DNA of 64,000 bases from contig CP107851.1 in assembly GCA_036013505.1 (NCBI GenBank), forward strand, positions 7,612,001-7,676,000, read 5' to 3'. Shown here one piece after another: positions 46,658 through 55,858 of this stretch (position 1 is its first letter; every line of letters starts with the position of its first letter). The position numbers were made by a program, and so were the translations under genes. The notes under the pieces were generated by a model. That model saw nothing but the letters and a program-made list of their open reading frames with translations. It was not told the origin of the DNA and searched no databases. The stretch comes from Streptomyces sp. NBC_00510 (GTDB taxonomy: Bacteria; Actinomycetota; Actinomycetes; Streptomycetales; Streptomycetaceae).

Positions 46658-47863
46658 ATGACCGCCATGCGATCCCACGCCGGGCGCACCGCCTCCCCCC
46701 GCACGGCCCGGGCGATCAACGACCGGCTGGCTCTGGAACTGCTGCAGCGCGAGGGCCCGTTGACGGCGGCCCAGCTCAAGTCCCTCACCGGGCTGTCCCG
46801 TCCGAGCGTCGCGGATCTGGTCGAGCGGCTGCAGGAGTCCGGGCTGATCACGGTGGTCGGCGAGACGGGAGCCGACCGGCGCGGCCCCAACGCGCGGGTG
46901 TACGGGATCGTCGCCGACCGGGCGCAACTGGCCGCCTTCGACGTCCGCACCCACAGCGTCGCCCTCGAGGTGGCCGACCTGCTGGGGAACACCATCGGCA
47001 GCGCCGTCCTTCCGGTGGACCCGTTCGGCGATCCTCAGCGCACGGTGCGGCGCTCGGTGGCGCTGCTGGAGCGGACCGCGCGCACCGCCGGCGCCGGCGC
47101 GCTGCACACCGTCGCGGTCGGCGCGCCCGGCCTGGTCGACCCGGCCACCGGCGAACTGCGGGCCACCGGGCAGCTGCCGGCCTGGCACTCGGCGCTCGTC
47201 GCCGAACTGCGCAGGCGGCTCTCCCTCCCGGTGCTGCTGGAGAACGAGGTCAACCTCGCGGCCGTCGCCGAGCGGCGCCTGGGCGCGGTGCGCGACCGCG
47301 AGGACTTCGTCCTGCTGTGGCTGGGTCACGGGGTGGGTGCCGCGGTGGTGCTCGGCGGGATCCTGCGGCGCGGTGCCTCGGGCGGTACGGGGGAGATCGG
47401 CTTCCTGCCCGTGCCGGGGACCTTCCAACTGCCGACGGCCAGCGGGTGCGAGGGCGGTTTCCACTCGCTGGCGGGCAGCGCGGCCGTGTGCGCTCTGGCG
47501 CGCTCGCACGGGATGCCGGTGTCCGGCGACGACGACGCCCTGGCGGCCGAGGCGGTGGTGACCGCGGCCCGGGCGGACGGCAAGCAGGGCGAGCTCTTCC
47601 TCGACGCGCTGGCGGACCGGGTGGTGATCGGGGTGGCAGCCGTCACCGCCGTGCTCGACCCCGGCTGCGTGGTGCTGGGCGGCGAGGTGGGCCGGGCCGG
47701 GGGCGAGGACCTGGCCGCCCGGGTGGAGGAACGGCTCGCGCGGATGTCCCCGCTGCCGACCCAGGTGCGGGCGGGGACCGTCGCGGGCAGCGCGGTGCTG
47801 CGCGGCGCGGTCCTCTCGGCGATGGACGCGGCGCAGGACGCGCTGTTCACACCCGAGGTGTGA
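46658..47863 (+). CDS. ROK family transcriptional repressor
   Basis: 401 aa. N-terminal winged HTH (about 25-75, LLQREGPLTAAQLKSLTGLSRPSVADLVERL), then a ROK sugar-kinase-like domain with ENEVNLAAVAERRLG and the GGTGEIGFLPVPG region. The zinc-binding Cys motif of ROK kinases (CxCGxxGC) is reduced to SGCEGGF, as expected for a pure regulator. It is divergent from the MFS gene, which is the likely target. ATG 46658 or 46667. Confidence 0.88.
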   Translation: MTAMRSHAGRTASPRTARAINDRLALELLQREGPLTAAQLKSLTGLSRPSVADLVERLQESGLITVVGETGADRRGPNARVYGIVADRAQLAAFDVRTHSVALEVADLLGNTIGSAVLPVDPFGDPQRTVRRSVALLERTARTAGAGALHTVAVGAPGLVDPATGELRATGQLPAWHSALVAELRRRLSLPVLLENEVNLAAVAERRLGAVRDREDFVLLWLGHGVGAAVVLGGILRRGASGGTGEIGFLPVPGTFQLPTASGCEGGFHSLAGSAAVCALARSHGMPVSGDDDALAAEAVVTAARADGKQGELFLDALADRVVIGVAAVTAVLDPGCVVLGGEVGRAGGEDLAARVEERLARMSPLPTQVRAGTVAGSAVLRGAVLSAMDAAQDALFTPEV

Positions 47864-47905
47864 CGTCCGGCGCCTCGGGACAACCGCCCATCGGGCGCCG
47901 GACGT
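47863..47905 (+). terminator. ROK gene terminator
   Basis: 12-bp stem (47863-47874 with 47894-47905) with a 19-nt loop, overlapping the stop codon region of the ROK gene. Confidence 0.6.
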
Positions 47906-48078
47906 TCGCCGGCGCCGGCGCACGACCGGAGTCCCCCGGGTGAACCCGCACCGCCCACGCGGTGCGCGCCGGCCTCAACGGGCGCTCCCGTGGGCCGTGT
48001 TGGCCGGAAGTCATGGCGACGGGCCGCGGGGTCCGAGCGGTCGGACCGATCCCGTGTGAGCCAATCCACAGCGATCCC

Positions 48079-48109
48079 TTGCGTCCGCAAGGAACCTTCG
48101 TGGCAGACT
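48079..48109 (+). promoter_or_regulatory. possible rib operon promoter
   Basis: TTGCGT (48079-48084) and CAGACT (48104-48109) with a 19-bp spacer, 25 bp before the riboswitch. The -35 side overlaps a CCTTGCG/GCAAGG hairpin. Weak match but well placed. The rest of 47906-48134 shows nothing else. Confidence 0.35.
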
Positions 48110-48134
48110 GGTGGAGCAGTACCAGTGACGTTCA

Positions 48135-48261
48135 GCGCACTCCGGGGTCGGTGAAACTCCGAACCGGCGGTTACAGTCCGCGACCCGTCCGCATCCAGCG
48201 GCCGGTTGACCAGGTGAAATTCCTGGACCGACGGTTAAAGTCCGGATGGGAGGCAGTGCGC
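48135..48261 (+). ncRNA. FMN riboswitch (RFN element)
   Basis: P1 is GCGCAC (48135-48140) with GTGCGC (48256-48261). Conserved arms follow in order: GGTGAAACTCC, CCGGCGGTTACAGTCCGCGACCC, CCAGGTGAAATTCCTGG, GACGGTTAAAGTCCGGATGGGAG. This is the complete six-stem RFN core. About 170 nt separate it from the ribD start, with further GC hairpins (GTGTC.../...GACAC around 48307-48330) that could form the expression platform. It would switch the whole rib operon off when FMN is plentiful. Confidence 0.95.
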
Positions 48262-48433
48262 GGCGGGCGGGCATCGGTACACCGCCGTCGGCGGCAGCGT
48301 GGGTGCGTGTCCCCCGGAAACGGGTGACACGGGCGGACGCCGCCCCAGACCGACCGCGGTGTCCCCGAGGCTCACGTCCGCTCTGTGTTCCGCACAGCCC
48401 CGGAGTCCGTGCCCGATGAGGCAGGAGGACCCG

Positions 48434-49525
48434 GTGGCAACACCCGGTGAAGCCGACGCGATGCGCCGGGCCATAGAGCTCGCCGCCCGCGGCGTGGGCT
48501 CCACGAGCCCCAACCCCGTCGTCGGCGCCGTGATCCTCGACGCAGGCGGCGAGATCGCCGGCGAGGGCTGGCACCAGCAGGCGGGCGGCCCCCACGCCGA
48601 GGTCCACGCCCTGCGCGCGGCCGGCGACGCGGCCCGCGGCGGTACCGCCGTCGTCACCCTCGAACCCTGCAACCACACCGGTCGCACCGGCCCGTGCGCC
48701 CAGGCCCTCATCGCGGCCGGCGTCTCCCGCGTCGTGTACGCCGTCGCGGACCCCACCCCCGCGGCGACCGGAGGCGGCGCCACGCTGGCCGCCGCCGGGA
48801 TCGCCGTGGAGAGCGGGCTCATGGCGGCCGAGGCCGCCCGCGGCAACGAGGTGTGGCTCACCGCCTCCCGCGAGCAGCGGCCCTTCGTGCTGTGGAAGTA
48901 CGCGAGCACCCTCGACGGCCGCATCGCCGCCGCCGACGGCACCAGCCGCTGGATCAGCTCCGCGGCCTCCCGCGCCGACGTGCACCGACTGCGCGCCGAG
49001 TCCGACGCCGTCGTCGTCGGCTCCGGCACCCTGCGCGCCGACGACCCCCACCTGGCCGTGCGCGGAGTGGAGGGCACCTTCACACAGCCCCTGCGGGTGG
49101 TCGTCGACACCAACGCCAAGATCACCCCCGGCGCCCGGGTGCTGGACGGCACCGCCCCGACCCTGGTCGCCGTCGCCGAGGACACCGACACCGCCCACCT
49201 GCCGGGCGTCGACGTGGCCCGCCTGCCCCGCACCGGCAGCGGCGTCGCCGTGCCCGCGCTGCTCGCCGAGCTGTACGGCCGCGGCGTCCGTTCCGTGCTG
49301 CTGGAGGGCGGCCCGACGCTCGCCGGCGCCTTCGTCGCCGCCGGGACCGTCGACAAGGTCGTCGGCTACCTCGCGCCGGCCCTCCTGGGGGCCGGACCCG
49401 CGGCCCTGGGGGACGCGGGAATCACCACCATCGCGCACGCGTTGCGGCTCGACGTCGCCGAGATCGAACGCATCGGCCCCGACCTGCGTATTACTGCCTA
49501 CCCGAGCCGCACCGAGGAGAACTGA
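48434..49525 (+). CDS. ribD: bifunctional pyrimidine deaminase/reductase RibD
   Basis: Deaminates and then reduces the pyrimidine intermediate of riboflavin synthesis. 363 aa. N-terminal deaminase: HAEVHAL zinc motif and PCNHTGRTGPC with two zinc cysteines; C-terminal RibD_C reductase from about 150 (KYASTLDGRIAA...TSRWISS, VLLEGGPTLAGAF). The GTG at 48434 has AGGAGG 5 nt upstream and is preferred; ATG 48416 is in frame and would add six residues. First gene after the FMN riboswitch. Confidence 0.94.
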   Translation: MATPGEADAMRRAIELAARGVGSTSPNPVVGAVILDAGGEIAGEGWHQQAGGPHAEVHALRAAGDAARGGTAVVTLEPCNHTGRTGPCAQALIAAGVSRVVYAVADPTPAATGGGATLAAAGIAVESGLMAAEAARGNEVWLTASREQRPFVLWKYASTLDGRIAAADGTSRWISSAASRADVHRLRAESDAVVVGSGTLRADDPHLAVRGVEGTFTQPLRVVVDTNAKITPGARVLDGTAPTLVAVAEDTDTAHLPGVDVARLPRTGSGVAVPALLAELYGRGVRSVLLEGGPTLAGAFVAAGTVDKVVGYLAPALLGAGPAALGDAGITTIAHALRLDVAEIERIGPDLRITAYPSRTEEN

Positions 49526-49526
49526 C

Positions 49527-50147
49527 GTGTTCACCGGAATCGTCGAAGAGCTGGGCGACGTCGTCGCCGTCGAGGACCTGGGCGACGCCTCCCGCTTCCG
49601 TCTGCGCGGGCCGGTCGTCACCGAGGGCGCCAAGCACGGCGACTCGATCGCGGTCAACGGGGTGTGCCTCACCGTCGTCGACACCGCGGACGGCGAGTTC
49701 ACCGCCGACGTGATGGCCGAGACCCTCAAGCGCTCCAGCCTCGGCGCGCTGAACCCCGGCAGCCGGGTCAACCTGGAGCGCCCGATGGAGCTGGGCGGCC
49801 GCCTCGGCGGTCACCTCGTCCAGGGCCATGTGGACGGCACCGGCGCGGTCATCTCGCGGACCCCCGCCGAGCACTGGGAGATCGTGAGGATCTCGCTGCC
49901 GGCGGAGCTGTCCCGCTACGTGGTCGAGAAGGGCTCGATCACCGTCGACGGCATCAGCCTGACCGTCGTCGAGGCCGGCCCCGACTTCTTCTCCGTCAGC
50001 CTGATCCCGACCACCCTCGACCTCACCACGCTCGGCTTCAAGCAGCCCGGCGACCCGGTGAACCTCGAGGTCGACGTGATCGCCAAGTACGTCGAGCGGC
50101 TGTACGGGGAGCGGGCCGGGGCACCGAAGGGGGCTCCGGCGGAATGA
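49527..50147 (+). CDS. ribE: riboflavin synthase alpha chain
   Basis: Dismutates two dimethyl-ribityllumazines to riboflavin. 206 aa with two lumazine-synthesising barrel repeats: MFTGIVEELG and VNGVCLTVV in the first, GHLVQGHVDGTG and VDGISLTVVEA in the second. GTG start 1 bp after the ribD stop. Overlaps ribM by 4 nt. Confidence 0.96.
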   Translation: MFTGIVEELGDVVAVEDLGDASRFRLRGPVVTEGAKHGDSIAVNGVCLTVVDTADGEFTADVMAETLKRSSLGALNPGSRVNLERPMELGGRLGGHLVQGHVDGTGAVISRTPAEHWEIVRISLPAELSRYVVEKGSITVDGISLTVVEAGPDFFSVSLIPTTLDLTTLGFKQPGDPVNLEVDVIAKYVERLYGERAGAPKGAPAE

Positions 50148-50797
50148 GTGCCCTCGACACCCTGAACAGTGTCGCCTTCTCCGCCTTCGGTGAGCACTTC
50201 AAGTGGACCGACGTGGTCGGCAACGGCCTCGGCCTGGCCGGTCTCGCCCTGGGATGGCGCCGCTCGGTGTGGGCCTGGCCGGTCCAGCTGCTGTCCGGTG
50301 CGGTGCTCGTCGCCGCGTACTGGTCGGCGCAGCTCACCGGCGGCGTCGGCAAGCAGCTGCTCGTCATCGGCGTCGCAGTGTGGGGCTGGTTCCAGTGGCG
50401 CCGCGGCGTCCGGGACGGCGGCGAGATCCGGGTCCGCTTCGCCACCTGGCGTGAGCGGGGCGCGCTGGTCGCCGGCACGGCGGCCGGACTGTTCGCGGTC
50501 GTCGGCATCTTCACGCTCTACCCGTCGCTGTCCTGGAACCCCTGGCCGGACGCCTACATCTTCGTCGGCACCGTCGCCGCGATGGTGGCCATGGCCAGGG
50601 GCTGGGTCGAGTTCTGGTTCGCCTGGCTCGCCGTCGACGCGGTCGGCGTCCCCCTCGCCTGGAACAGCGACCTGAAGTTCTCCGCGCTCGTGTACGTCAT
50701 CTACTTCGTTCTCGTGATCGCCGGCATGTACGCCTGGTGGCAGCAGACCCGGGTCCCGCGGCACGGCGGGCCCGTCCTGGAAGGAGCGGCCGCATGA
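50144..50797 (+). CDS. ribM: riboflavin transporter RibM (PnuC-like)
   Basis: 217 aa integral membrane protein with about 6-7 helices, of the PnuC family (WAWPVQLLSGAVLVAAYW, WGWFQWRRG, and WVEFWFAWLAVDAVGVPL with the aromatic-rich helix). PnuC proteins usually carry nicotinamide riboside, but members inside FMN-riboswitch rib operons of Corynebacterium and Streptomyces davaonensis (RibM/PnuX) import riboflavin. Same gene order as the ribE-M-AB-H operon. Start and stop overlap both neighbours by 4 nt. Confidence 0.9.
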   Translation: MSALDTLNSVAFSAFGEHFKWTDVVGNGLGLAGLALGWRRSVWAWPVQLLSGAVLVAAYWSAQLTGGVGKQLLVIGVAVWGWFQWRRGVRDGGEIRVRFATWRERGALVAGTAAGLFAVVGIFTLYPSLSWNPWPDAYIFVGTVAAMVAMARGWVEFWFAWLAVDAVGVPLAWNSDLKFSALVYVIYFVLVIAGMYAWWQQTRVPRHGGPVLEGAAA

Positions 50798-52083
50798 CCA
50801 CCGCACTGCACACCCTCTACGTGGCGGAGGACGCCCCGATCGTCCTCGACCCCGTCGAGCGTGCGATCGCCGACATAGCGGCCGGCCGGCCCGTCGTCGT
50901 CGTGGACGACGAGAACCGCGAGAACGAGGGCGACCTCATCATCGCGGCGGAGAAGGCCACGCCGGAGATCGTCGCCTTCATGATGACCGAGTGCCGTGGT
51001 CTGATCTGCGTGCCCATGGAGGAGCACGACCTGGACCGGGTCGACCTGCCGCAGATGGTGGACTCCAACACCGAGTCCATGCAGACCGCGTTCACCGTCT
51101 CCGTCGACGCGAGCGCCGTCCACGGGGTCACCACCGGCATCTCCGCCGCCGACCGGGCGACCACCATCCGGCTGCTGGCCTCCGGCGACTCCGTCCCCGG
51201 TGACTTCGTCCGGCCCGGCCACGTCTTCCCGCTGCGCGCAAAGTCCGGCGGCGTCCTCACCCGCAACGGCCACACCGAGGCGGGCGTCGACCTGGCCCGG
51301 CTCGCCGGACTGCGCCCGGCCGCCGCCATTGTGGAGATCGCCAACGAGGACGGCACGATGGCCCGCCTCCCCGAGCTGGTCCACTTCGCCCGCAAGCACG
51401 GCCTGGCCATCATCTCCATCGAGGACCTGGTCACCTACCGCCGGAGCTCGGAGCCGACCGTGCGCCGCGAGGCCGAGACCCGGCTGCCCACCGCCTTCGG
51501 CGACTTCCGCGCGTACGGCTACCGCAGCACCGTCGACGGCGTCGAGCACATCGCCCTCGCGGCCGGCGAGATCGGCGACGGCGAGGACGTCCTCGTCCGC
51601 GTCCACTCCGAGTGCCTCACCGGCGACGTCTTCCACTCGCTGCGCTGCGACTGCGGACCGCAGCTCCAGGCCTCACTCGAACGGGTGGCAGCCGAGGGCC
51701 GGGGCGTCGTGGTCTACCTCCGCGGCCACGAGGGCCGGGGCATCGGCCTGATGTCCAAGCTGCGCGCGTACGAACTCCAGGAGCGCGGCCGGGACACGCT
51801 CGACGCCAACCTGGAACTCGGACTGCCCGCCGACGCCCGCGACTACGGCGCCGCCGCCCAGATGCTGTCCGACCTCGGCGTGCACTCCCTGCGCCTGATG
51901 ACCAACAACCCCGACAAGACCGAGGCCCTCGAGCGGCACGGCCTGAAGGTCGCCGAGCGCGTCGCCATGCCGATCGCGGCCGGCGAGCACAACCTGCGGT
52001 ACCTGCGCACCAAGCGGGACCGCATGGGCCACGACCTGCCCTGGCTGGACCCGGCCCCCACCGGTGCCTGCCGCAACCAGTAG
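50794..52083 (+). CDS. ribBA: bifunctional DHBP synthase / GTP cyclohydrolase II
   Basis: 429 aa fusion of the two entry reactions. N-terminal RibB (about 20-220) with DDENRENEGDL and the DRATT motif (TGISAADRATT); C-terminal RibA (about 225-420) with zinc ligands in HSECLTGDVFHSLRCDCG and the GTP-binding RGHEGRGIGL. AAGGAG lies 7 nt before the ATG, which overlaps the ribM stop. The last ~15 residues are Pro-rich. Confidence 0.96.
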   Translation: MTTALHTLYVAEDAPIVLDPVERAIADIAAGRPVVVVDDENRENEGDLIIAAEKATPEIVAFMMTECRGLICVPMEEHDLDRVDLPQMVDSNTESMQTAFTVSVDASAVHGVTTGISAADRATTIRLLASGDSVPGDFVRPGHVFPLRAKSGGVLTRNGHTEAGVDLARLAGLRPAAAIVEIANEDGTMARLPELVHFARKHGLAIISIEDLVTYRRSSEPTVRREAETRLPTAFGDFRAYGYRSTVDGVEHIALAAGEIGDGEDVLVRVHSECLTGDVFHSLRCDCGPQLQASLERVAAEGRGVVVYLRGHEGRGIGLMSKLRAYELQERGRDTLDANLELGLPADARDYGAAAQMLSDLGVHSLRLMTNNPDKTEALERHGLKVAERVAMPIAAGEHNLRYLRTKRDRMGHDLPWLDPAPTGACRNQ

Positions 52084-52166
52084 GCCCCTCAAGCAGCACC
52101 ACGACAACCTGTACGACCTGTACGACCCGAACGACCAGAGCAAGAACGAGCAAGGAGAAGACGGAC

Positions 52167-52652
52167 GTGAGCGGTAAGGGCGCCCCCGAGCTGACCGTGA
52201 AGAACTGCGGTGACCTGCGCGTGGCCGTGATCGCGGCGCAGTGGCACGAGCAGGTGATGGACGGGCTGGTCGACGGCGCCCTGCGCGCCCTGAGCGACCT
52301 GGGCATCGACGAGCCCACCCTGCTGCGCGTTCCCGGCAGCTTCGAACTGCCGGTCGCCGCCAAGGTGCTGGCGAGCCGGGGCTACGACGCGGTCGTCGCC
52401 CTCGGCGTCGTCATCCGCGGCGGTACGCCGCACTTCGAGTACGTCTGCCAGGGCGTCGCCCAGGGCCTGACCCAGGTCTCGGTCGACACCGGCGTGCCGA
52501 TCGGCTTCGGCGTGCTCACCTGCGACACCGAGGAGCAGGCCCTGGACCGGGCCGGACTGCCCGGCTCGAACGAGGACAAGGGGCACGAGGCTGTCACCGC
52601 CGCGATCGCCACCGCGACCGTCCTGCGTTCAGTATCCGAGCCGTGGCGGTGA
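52167..52652 (+). CDS. ribH: 6,7-dimethyl-8-ribityllumazine synthase
   Basis: 161 aa; assembles as a capsid-like 60-mer or pentamer in the family. Signature blocks: VIAAQWHEQVMDGLVDGA, VPGSFELPVAAK, ALGVVIRGGTPHFEYVC (catalytic His) and FGVLTCDTEEQALDRAG. GTG 52167 with AAGGAG 9 nt upstream. The 83-bp gap after ribBA contains a short tandem CTGTACGAC repeat and nothing else. Last rib gene. Confidence 0.95.
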   Translation: MSGKGAPELTVKNCGDLRVAVIAAQWHEQVMDGLVDGALRALSDLGIDEPTLLRVPGSFELPVAAKVLASRGYDAVVALGVVIRGGTPHFEYVCQGVAQGLTQVSVDTGVPIGFGVLTCDTEEQALDRAGLPGSNEDKGHEAVTAAIATATVLRSVSEPWR

Positions 52653-52686
52653 GGTAAGGGGACTTCCGCGTAGGGTGGGGACCACC

Positions 52687-52959
52687 ATGGCCAAGAAGAC
52701 ATTCGAGGAGCTCTTCGCCGAGCTCCAGCACAAGGCCGCCACCGGCGACCCCAGCAGCTCCCGCACCGCCGAACTGGTCGGCAAGGGAGTGCATGCGATC
52801 GGCAAGAAGGTGGTCGAGGAGGCCGCCGAGGTGTGGATGGCAGCCGAGTACGAAGGCGCCGACCGCACCGCGGAGGAGATCTCCCAGCTGCTGTACCACC
52901 TGCAGGTGATGATGGTCGCCCGGGGCATCGGCCTCGACGACGTCTACGCTCATCTCTGA
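52687..52959 (+). CDS. hisE: phosphoribosyl-ATP pyrophosphatase
   Basis: Second step of histidine synthesis. 90 aa, alpha-helical NTP-pyrophosphatase: FEELFAELQHKAATGD, KKVVEEAAEVWMAA (EExxE metal motif) and ISQLLYHLQVMM. ATG 52687; GTG 52675 four codons earlier is less likely. It is separated from the rib genes by 34 bp and from hisG by 73 bp. Confidence 0.95.
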   Translation: MAKKTFEELFAELQHKAATGDPSSSRTAELVGKGVHAIGKKVVEEAAEVWMAAEYEGADRTAEEISQLLYHLQVMMVARGIGLDDVYAHL

Positions 52960-53032
52960 GCGGATCACCCCGGGCCGGACCCGCCCCACGCGCCCTTTCC
53001 CACCCACATCCGAGCTGCAAAGGAACGCTGTC

Positions 53033-53893
53033 ATGCTGCGCATCGCCGTCCCCAACAAGGGTTCACTGTCCGGACCTGCGTCGGCGATGCTGCATGAGGC
53101 CGGCTACCGCCAGCGCAAGGACTCCAAGGAACTCGTCCTCGTCGACGGCGAGAACGACGTCGAGTTCTTCTACCTGCGCCCGCGCGACATCGCCATCTAC
53201 GTCGGCTCGGGCCGCCTCGACATCGGCATCACCGGCCGCGACCTGCTGCTGGACTCGGGTGCCAACGCCGAGGAGATCCTGCAGCTCGGCTTCGCCCACT
53301 CCACCTTCCGCTACGCCACCACACCCGGTGGCGTGAGCGACGTGAAGGAGTTCGGCGGGAAGACGGTCGCCACGTCCTACCCGGAGATCGTCAGGAAGCA
53401 CCTCGCCGACCACTCGGTGGAGGCCTCGGTGGTCCGCCTCGACGGCGCCGTCGAGACCTCCATCCACCTCGGTGTGGCGGACGTCATCGCCGACGTCGTC
53501 GAGACGGGCACCTCCCTGCGCAACGCCGGCCTGGAGGTCATCGGGGAGCCGATCCTCGACTCCGAGGCGGTCGTCATCCGCCGGGCCGGCGCCGGCGGCG
53601 AGGACGCGTCGGCCGAGCCGAAGGTGCAGCAGTTCCTGCGCCGCCTCCAAGGCGTCCTGGTGGCCCGCCGCTACGTGATGATGGACTACGACATCCGCGT
53701 CGAGCACGTCGAGCGGGCCATCGCCCTCACGCCCGGCCTGGAGTCGCCGACCGTCTCCCCGCTGCACCACGAGGGCTGGGTCGCCGTGCGCGCCATGGTC
53801 CCCAGCCGCGAGGCCCAGCGGATCATGGACGAGCTGTACGACCTCGGCGCGCGGGCCATCCTCACCACCGGGATCCACGCGTGCCGTCTGTGA
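53033..53893 (+). CDS. hisG: ATP phosphoribosyltransferase, long form
   Basis: Commits ATP and PRPP to histidine synthesis. 286 aa with the C-terminal ACT-like regulatory domain (about 215-286), so it does not need HisZ and is probably inhibited by histidine. LRIAVPNKGSL, the GRLDIGITGRDLL region and the PRPP motif ADVIADVVETGTSL (near 145) are clear. AAAGGAA precedes the ATG. Overlaps the next gene by 13 nt. Confidence 0.95.
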   Translation: MLRIAVPNKGSLSGPASAMLHEAGYRQRKDSKELVLVDGENDVEFFYLRPRDIAIYVGSGRLDIGITGRDLLLDSGANAEEILQLGFAHSTFRYATTPGGVSDVKEFGGKTVATSYPEIVRKHLADHSVEASVVRLDGAVETSIHLGVADVIADVVETGTSLRNAGLEVIGEPILDSEAVVIRRAGAGGEDASAEPKVQQFLRRLQGVLVARRYVMMDYDIRVEHVERAIALTPGLESPTVSPLHHEGWVAVRAMVPSREAQRIMDELYDLGARAILTTGIHACRL

Positions 53894-54381
53894 CCTCGTC
53901 CACCCCGCACGCCATGCCCGTGGAACTCCCCGAACTGCCCGTCACCTTCCGGCCCGCCCGCACCCGCGCGGTGCTGCTGGGCCTGGCTGCCGGGCTGCTC
54001 GCGGCCTTCGTCGTCATCGCCGTGCTGCTCCCCGCGGACGGCGCACGGCCCTGGCACGCCTCGGACCGGATCTGGCTCGTGCTCACCGGGCTGCTGATCG
54101 CCGGGGTGCTCGTGCTGCTCAGCCGGCCCAAGGTGGCCGCCGACCGCGACGGTGTGACCCTCGTCAACCTGACGACCCGGCGCCGGCTGGAATGGGCGCA
54201 GGTCCTCCGGGTGAACCTGCGCCCCGGCGATCCGTGGGTGTACCTCGACCTGGCCGACGGGACCAGCCTGGCCGCCATGGGGATCCAGCCCGGGATCGGA
54301 CGCGCCCGCGCGTTGCGCGACGCGCGCGCCCTGCGGGCCCTCGCGGAGGCGTACGGTACCGGCAAGCCGACGGCGCACTAG
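53881..54381 (+). CDS. small PH-domain membrane protein
   Basis: 166 aa. Two hydrophobic helices (AVLLGLAAGLLAAFVVIAVLL, about 30-50; WLVLTGLLIAGVLVLL, about 62-78) precede a PH-like domain (VAADRDGVTLVNLTTRRRLEWAQVLRV...). No catalytic residues. It starts inside the end of hisG (GTG 53881), so it is translationally coupled to histidine synthesis. Its layout resembles the membrane PH protein inside the pyr operon at 10069. Function unknown. Confidence 0.78.
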   Translation: MPSVTSSTPHAMPVELPELPVTFRPARTRAVLLGLAAGLLAAFVVIAVLLPADGARPWHASDRIWLVLTGLLIAGVLVLLSRPKVAADRDGVTLVNLTTRRRLEWAQVLRVNLRPGDPWVYLDLADGTSLAAMGIQPGIGRARALRDARALRALAEAYGTGKPTAH

Positions 54382-54517
54382 ACCTGCCGCCCCGGCCCGC
54401 TTCTTCATTACTCTGGAACCTTCGCAACGACCCGAGGAGTGACACCCAATCCACGATGGACGGATCGTCCGGTAGTACCCGCGCCGCCTCTCCCCCCCGA
54501 CATACCGGAGCGGCGGC

Positions 54518-55858
54518 ATGAGCGCCCCGTTGCTGCTGCTCGCGGCAGCCTTCCTCCTGATCCTCGCGAACGGCTTCTTCGTCGCCGCCGAATTCGGCCT
54601 GGTGACCGTCGAACGGCCGGCCGCCGAACGCGCCGCCGCCGAGGGTGACCGCAGGGCCCGCAGTGTCGTGGAGGCGCTGCGCAAGCTGTCCTTCCAGCTC
54701 TCGGGCACCCAGCTCGGCATCACGATCACCTCACTGGTGGTCGGCATGCTGGCCGAGCCCGCCCTCGCCGACCTGTTCGCCGGACCGCTCACCTCGGTGG
54801 GCGTGCCCGAGGGCGCGGCGCCCGCCGTCGCTGTCGTGATCGGCATGATCCTCGCCTCGGCCGTCCAGATGGTCATCGGCGAGCTCGTCCCGAAGAACTG
54901 GGCGGTGTCCCGTCCGCTGGAGGTGGCCCGTTTCGTGGCCGGGCCGCAGCGGGCCTTCTCCGCCCTGTTCCGCCCGGTCATCGAGGCCCTCAACGCCGCC
55001 GCGAACCGCCTGGTGCGGGCGCTGGGCGTGGAGCCCGCCGAGGAGCTGGCCTCCGCGCGCACCCCCACCGAGCTGGTCTCGCTGGCCCGCCACTCCGCCC
55101 GTGCCGGGGCCCTCGAACAGGACACCGCGGACCTCTTCGTCCGCACCATCTCCCTCGGCGACCTCACGGCGGAGAACGTGATGACCCCGCGCGTGCGGGT
55201 CAGCGCCCTGCAGGACACCGCCACCGCCGCCGACGTCCTCAACCTGACCCGGGCCACCGGGCTGTCCCGCTTCCCGGTCTACCGGGAGCGGCTGGACGAC
55301 ATCGTCGGCATGGCGAGCCTGAAGGACGCGCTCGCGGTCCCGGCCCACCTGCGCGACCGCACACCGGTCGGCCGGGTCACGGTCGCCCCGCTGCTCGTCC
55401 CGGAGACGCTGCCGGTGCAGCCGCTCCTGGAGCAGCTGCGCCGCGAGCAGCCGATCGCCGTGGTCGTCGACGAGTACGGCGGCACCGCCGGCGTCGTCAC
55501 CCTGGAGGACATCGTCGAGGAACTCGTCGGCGAGGTGCGCGACGAGCACGACGGCGCCGACCTGCCCGAGCTGGCGGCCGCCCCCGCGGAGAACGGCAAC
55601 CCCGCCTGGGACGCCGACGGCGGCTGCCGGGTCGACCTGCTGGAGCGCATAGGGCTCGAGGCCCCCGAGGGGCCGTACGAGACGGTGGCCGGCCTCGTCG
55701 CCGACCTCCTCGAACGCATTCCCGAGCCGGGGGACACCGCGCTGCTGCCCGGCTGGGAGCTGCGGGTGCGCGAGGTCGCGCACCACCGTGCCGAGAGGGT
55801 CCGCCTGGTACGCGTCGGGTTCGAGGAGCCCGAGGACGGGCAGGAGGGCGGGCGATGA
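54518..55858 (+). CDS. CNNM/HlyC-CorC family membrane protein
   Basis: 446 aa: DUF21 (CNNM) transmembrane domain (1-185, with NGFFVAAEFGLVTVE, GTQLGITITSLVVG and IGELVPKNWAV), a CBS pair (about 215-340, VMTPRVRV...VTLEDIVEELVGEVRDE) and the C-terminal CorC_HlyC domain (355-440). Such proteins move or sense Mg2+/Co2+ rather than lyse cells. GGAGCGGCGGC precedes the ATG. It overlaps the next gene by four bases. Confidence 0.9.
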   Translation: MSAPLLLLAAAFLLILANGFFVAAEFGLVTVERPAAERAAAEGDRRARSVVEALRKLSFQLSGTQLGITITSLVVGMLAEPALADLFAGPLTSVGVPEGAAPAVAVVIGMILASAVQMVIGELVPKNWAVSRPLEVARFVAGPQRAFSALFRPVIEALNAAANRLVRALGVEPAEELASARTPTELVSLARHSARAGALEQDTADLFVRTISLGDLTAENVMTPRVRVSALQDTATAADVLNLTRATGLSRFPVYRERLDDIVGMASLKDALAVPAHLRDRTPVGRVTVAPLLVPETLPVQPLLEQLRREQPIAVVVDEYGGTAGVVTLEDIVEELVGEVRDEHDGADLPELAAAPAENGNPAWDADGGCRVDLLERIGLEAPEGPYETVAGLVADLLERIPEPGDTALLPGWELRVREVAHHRAERVRLVRVGFEEPEDGQEGGR

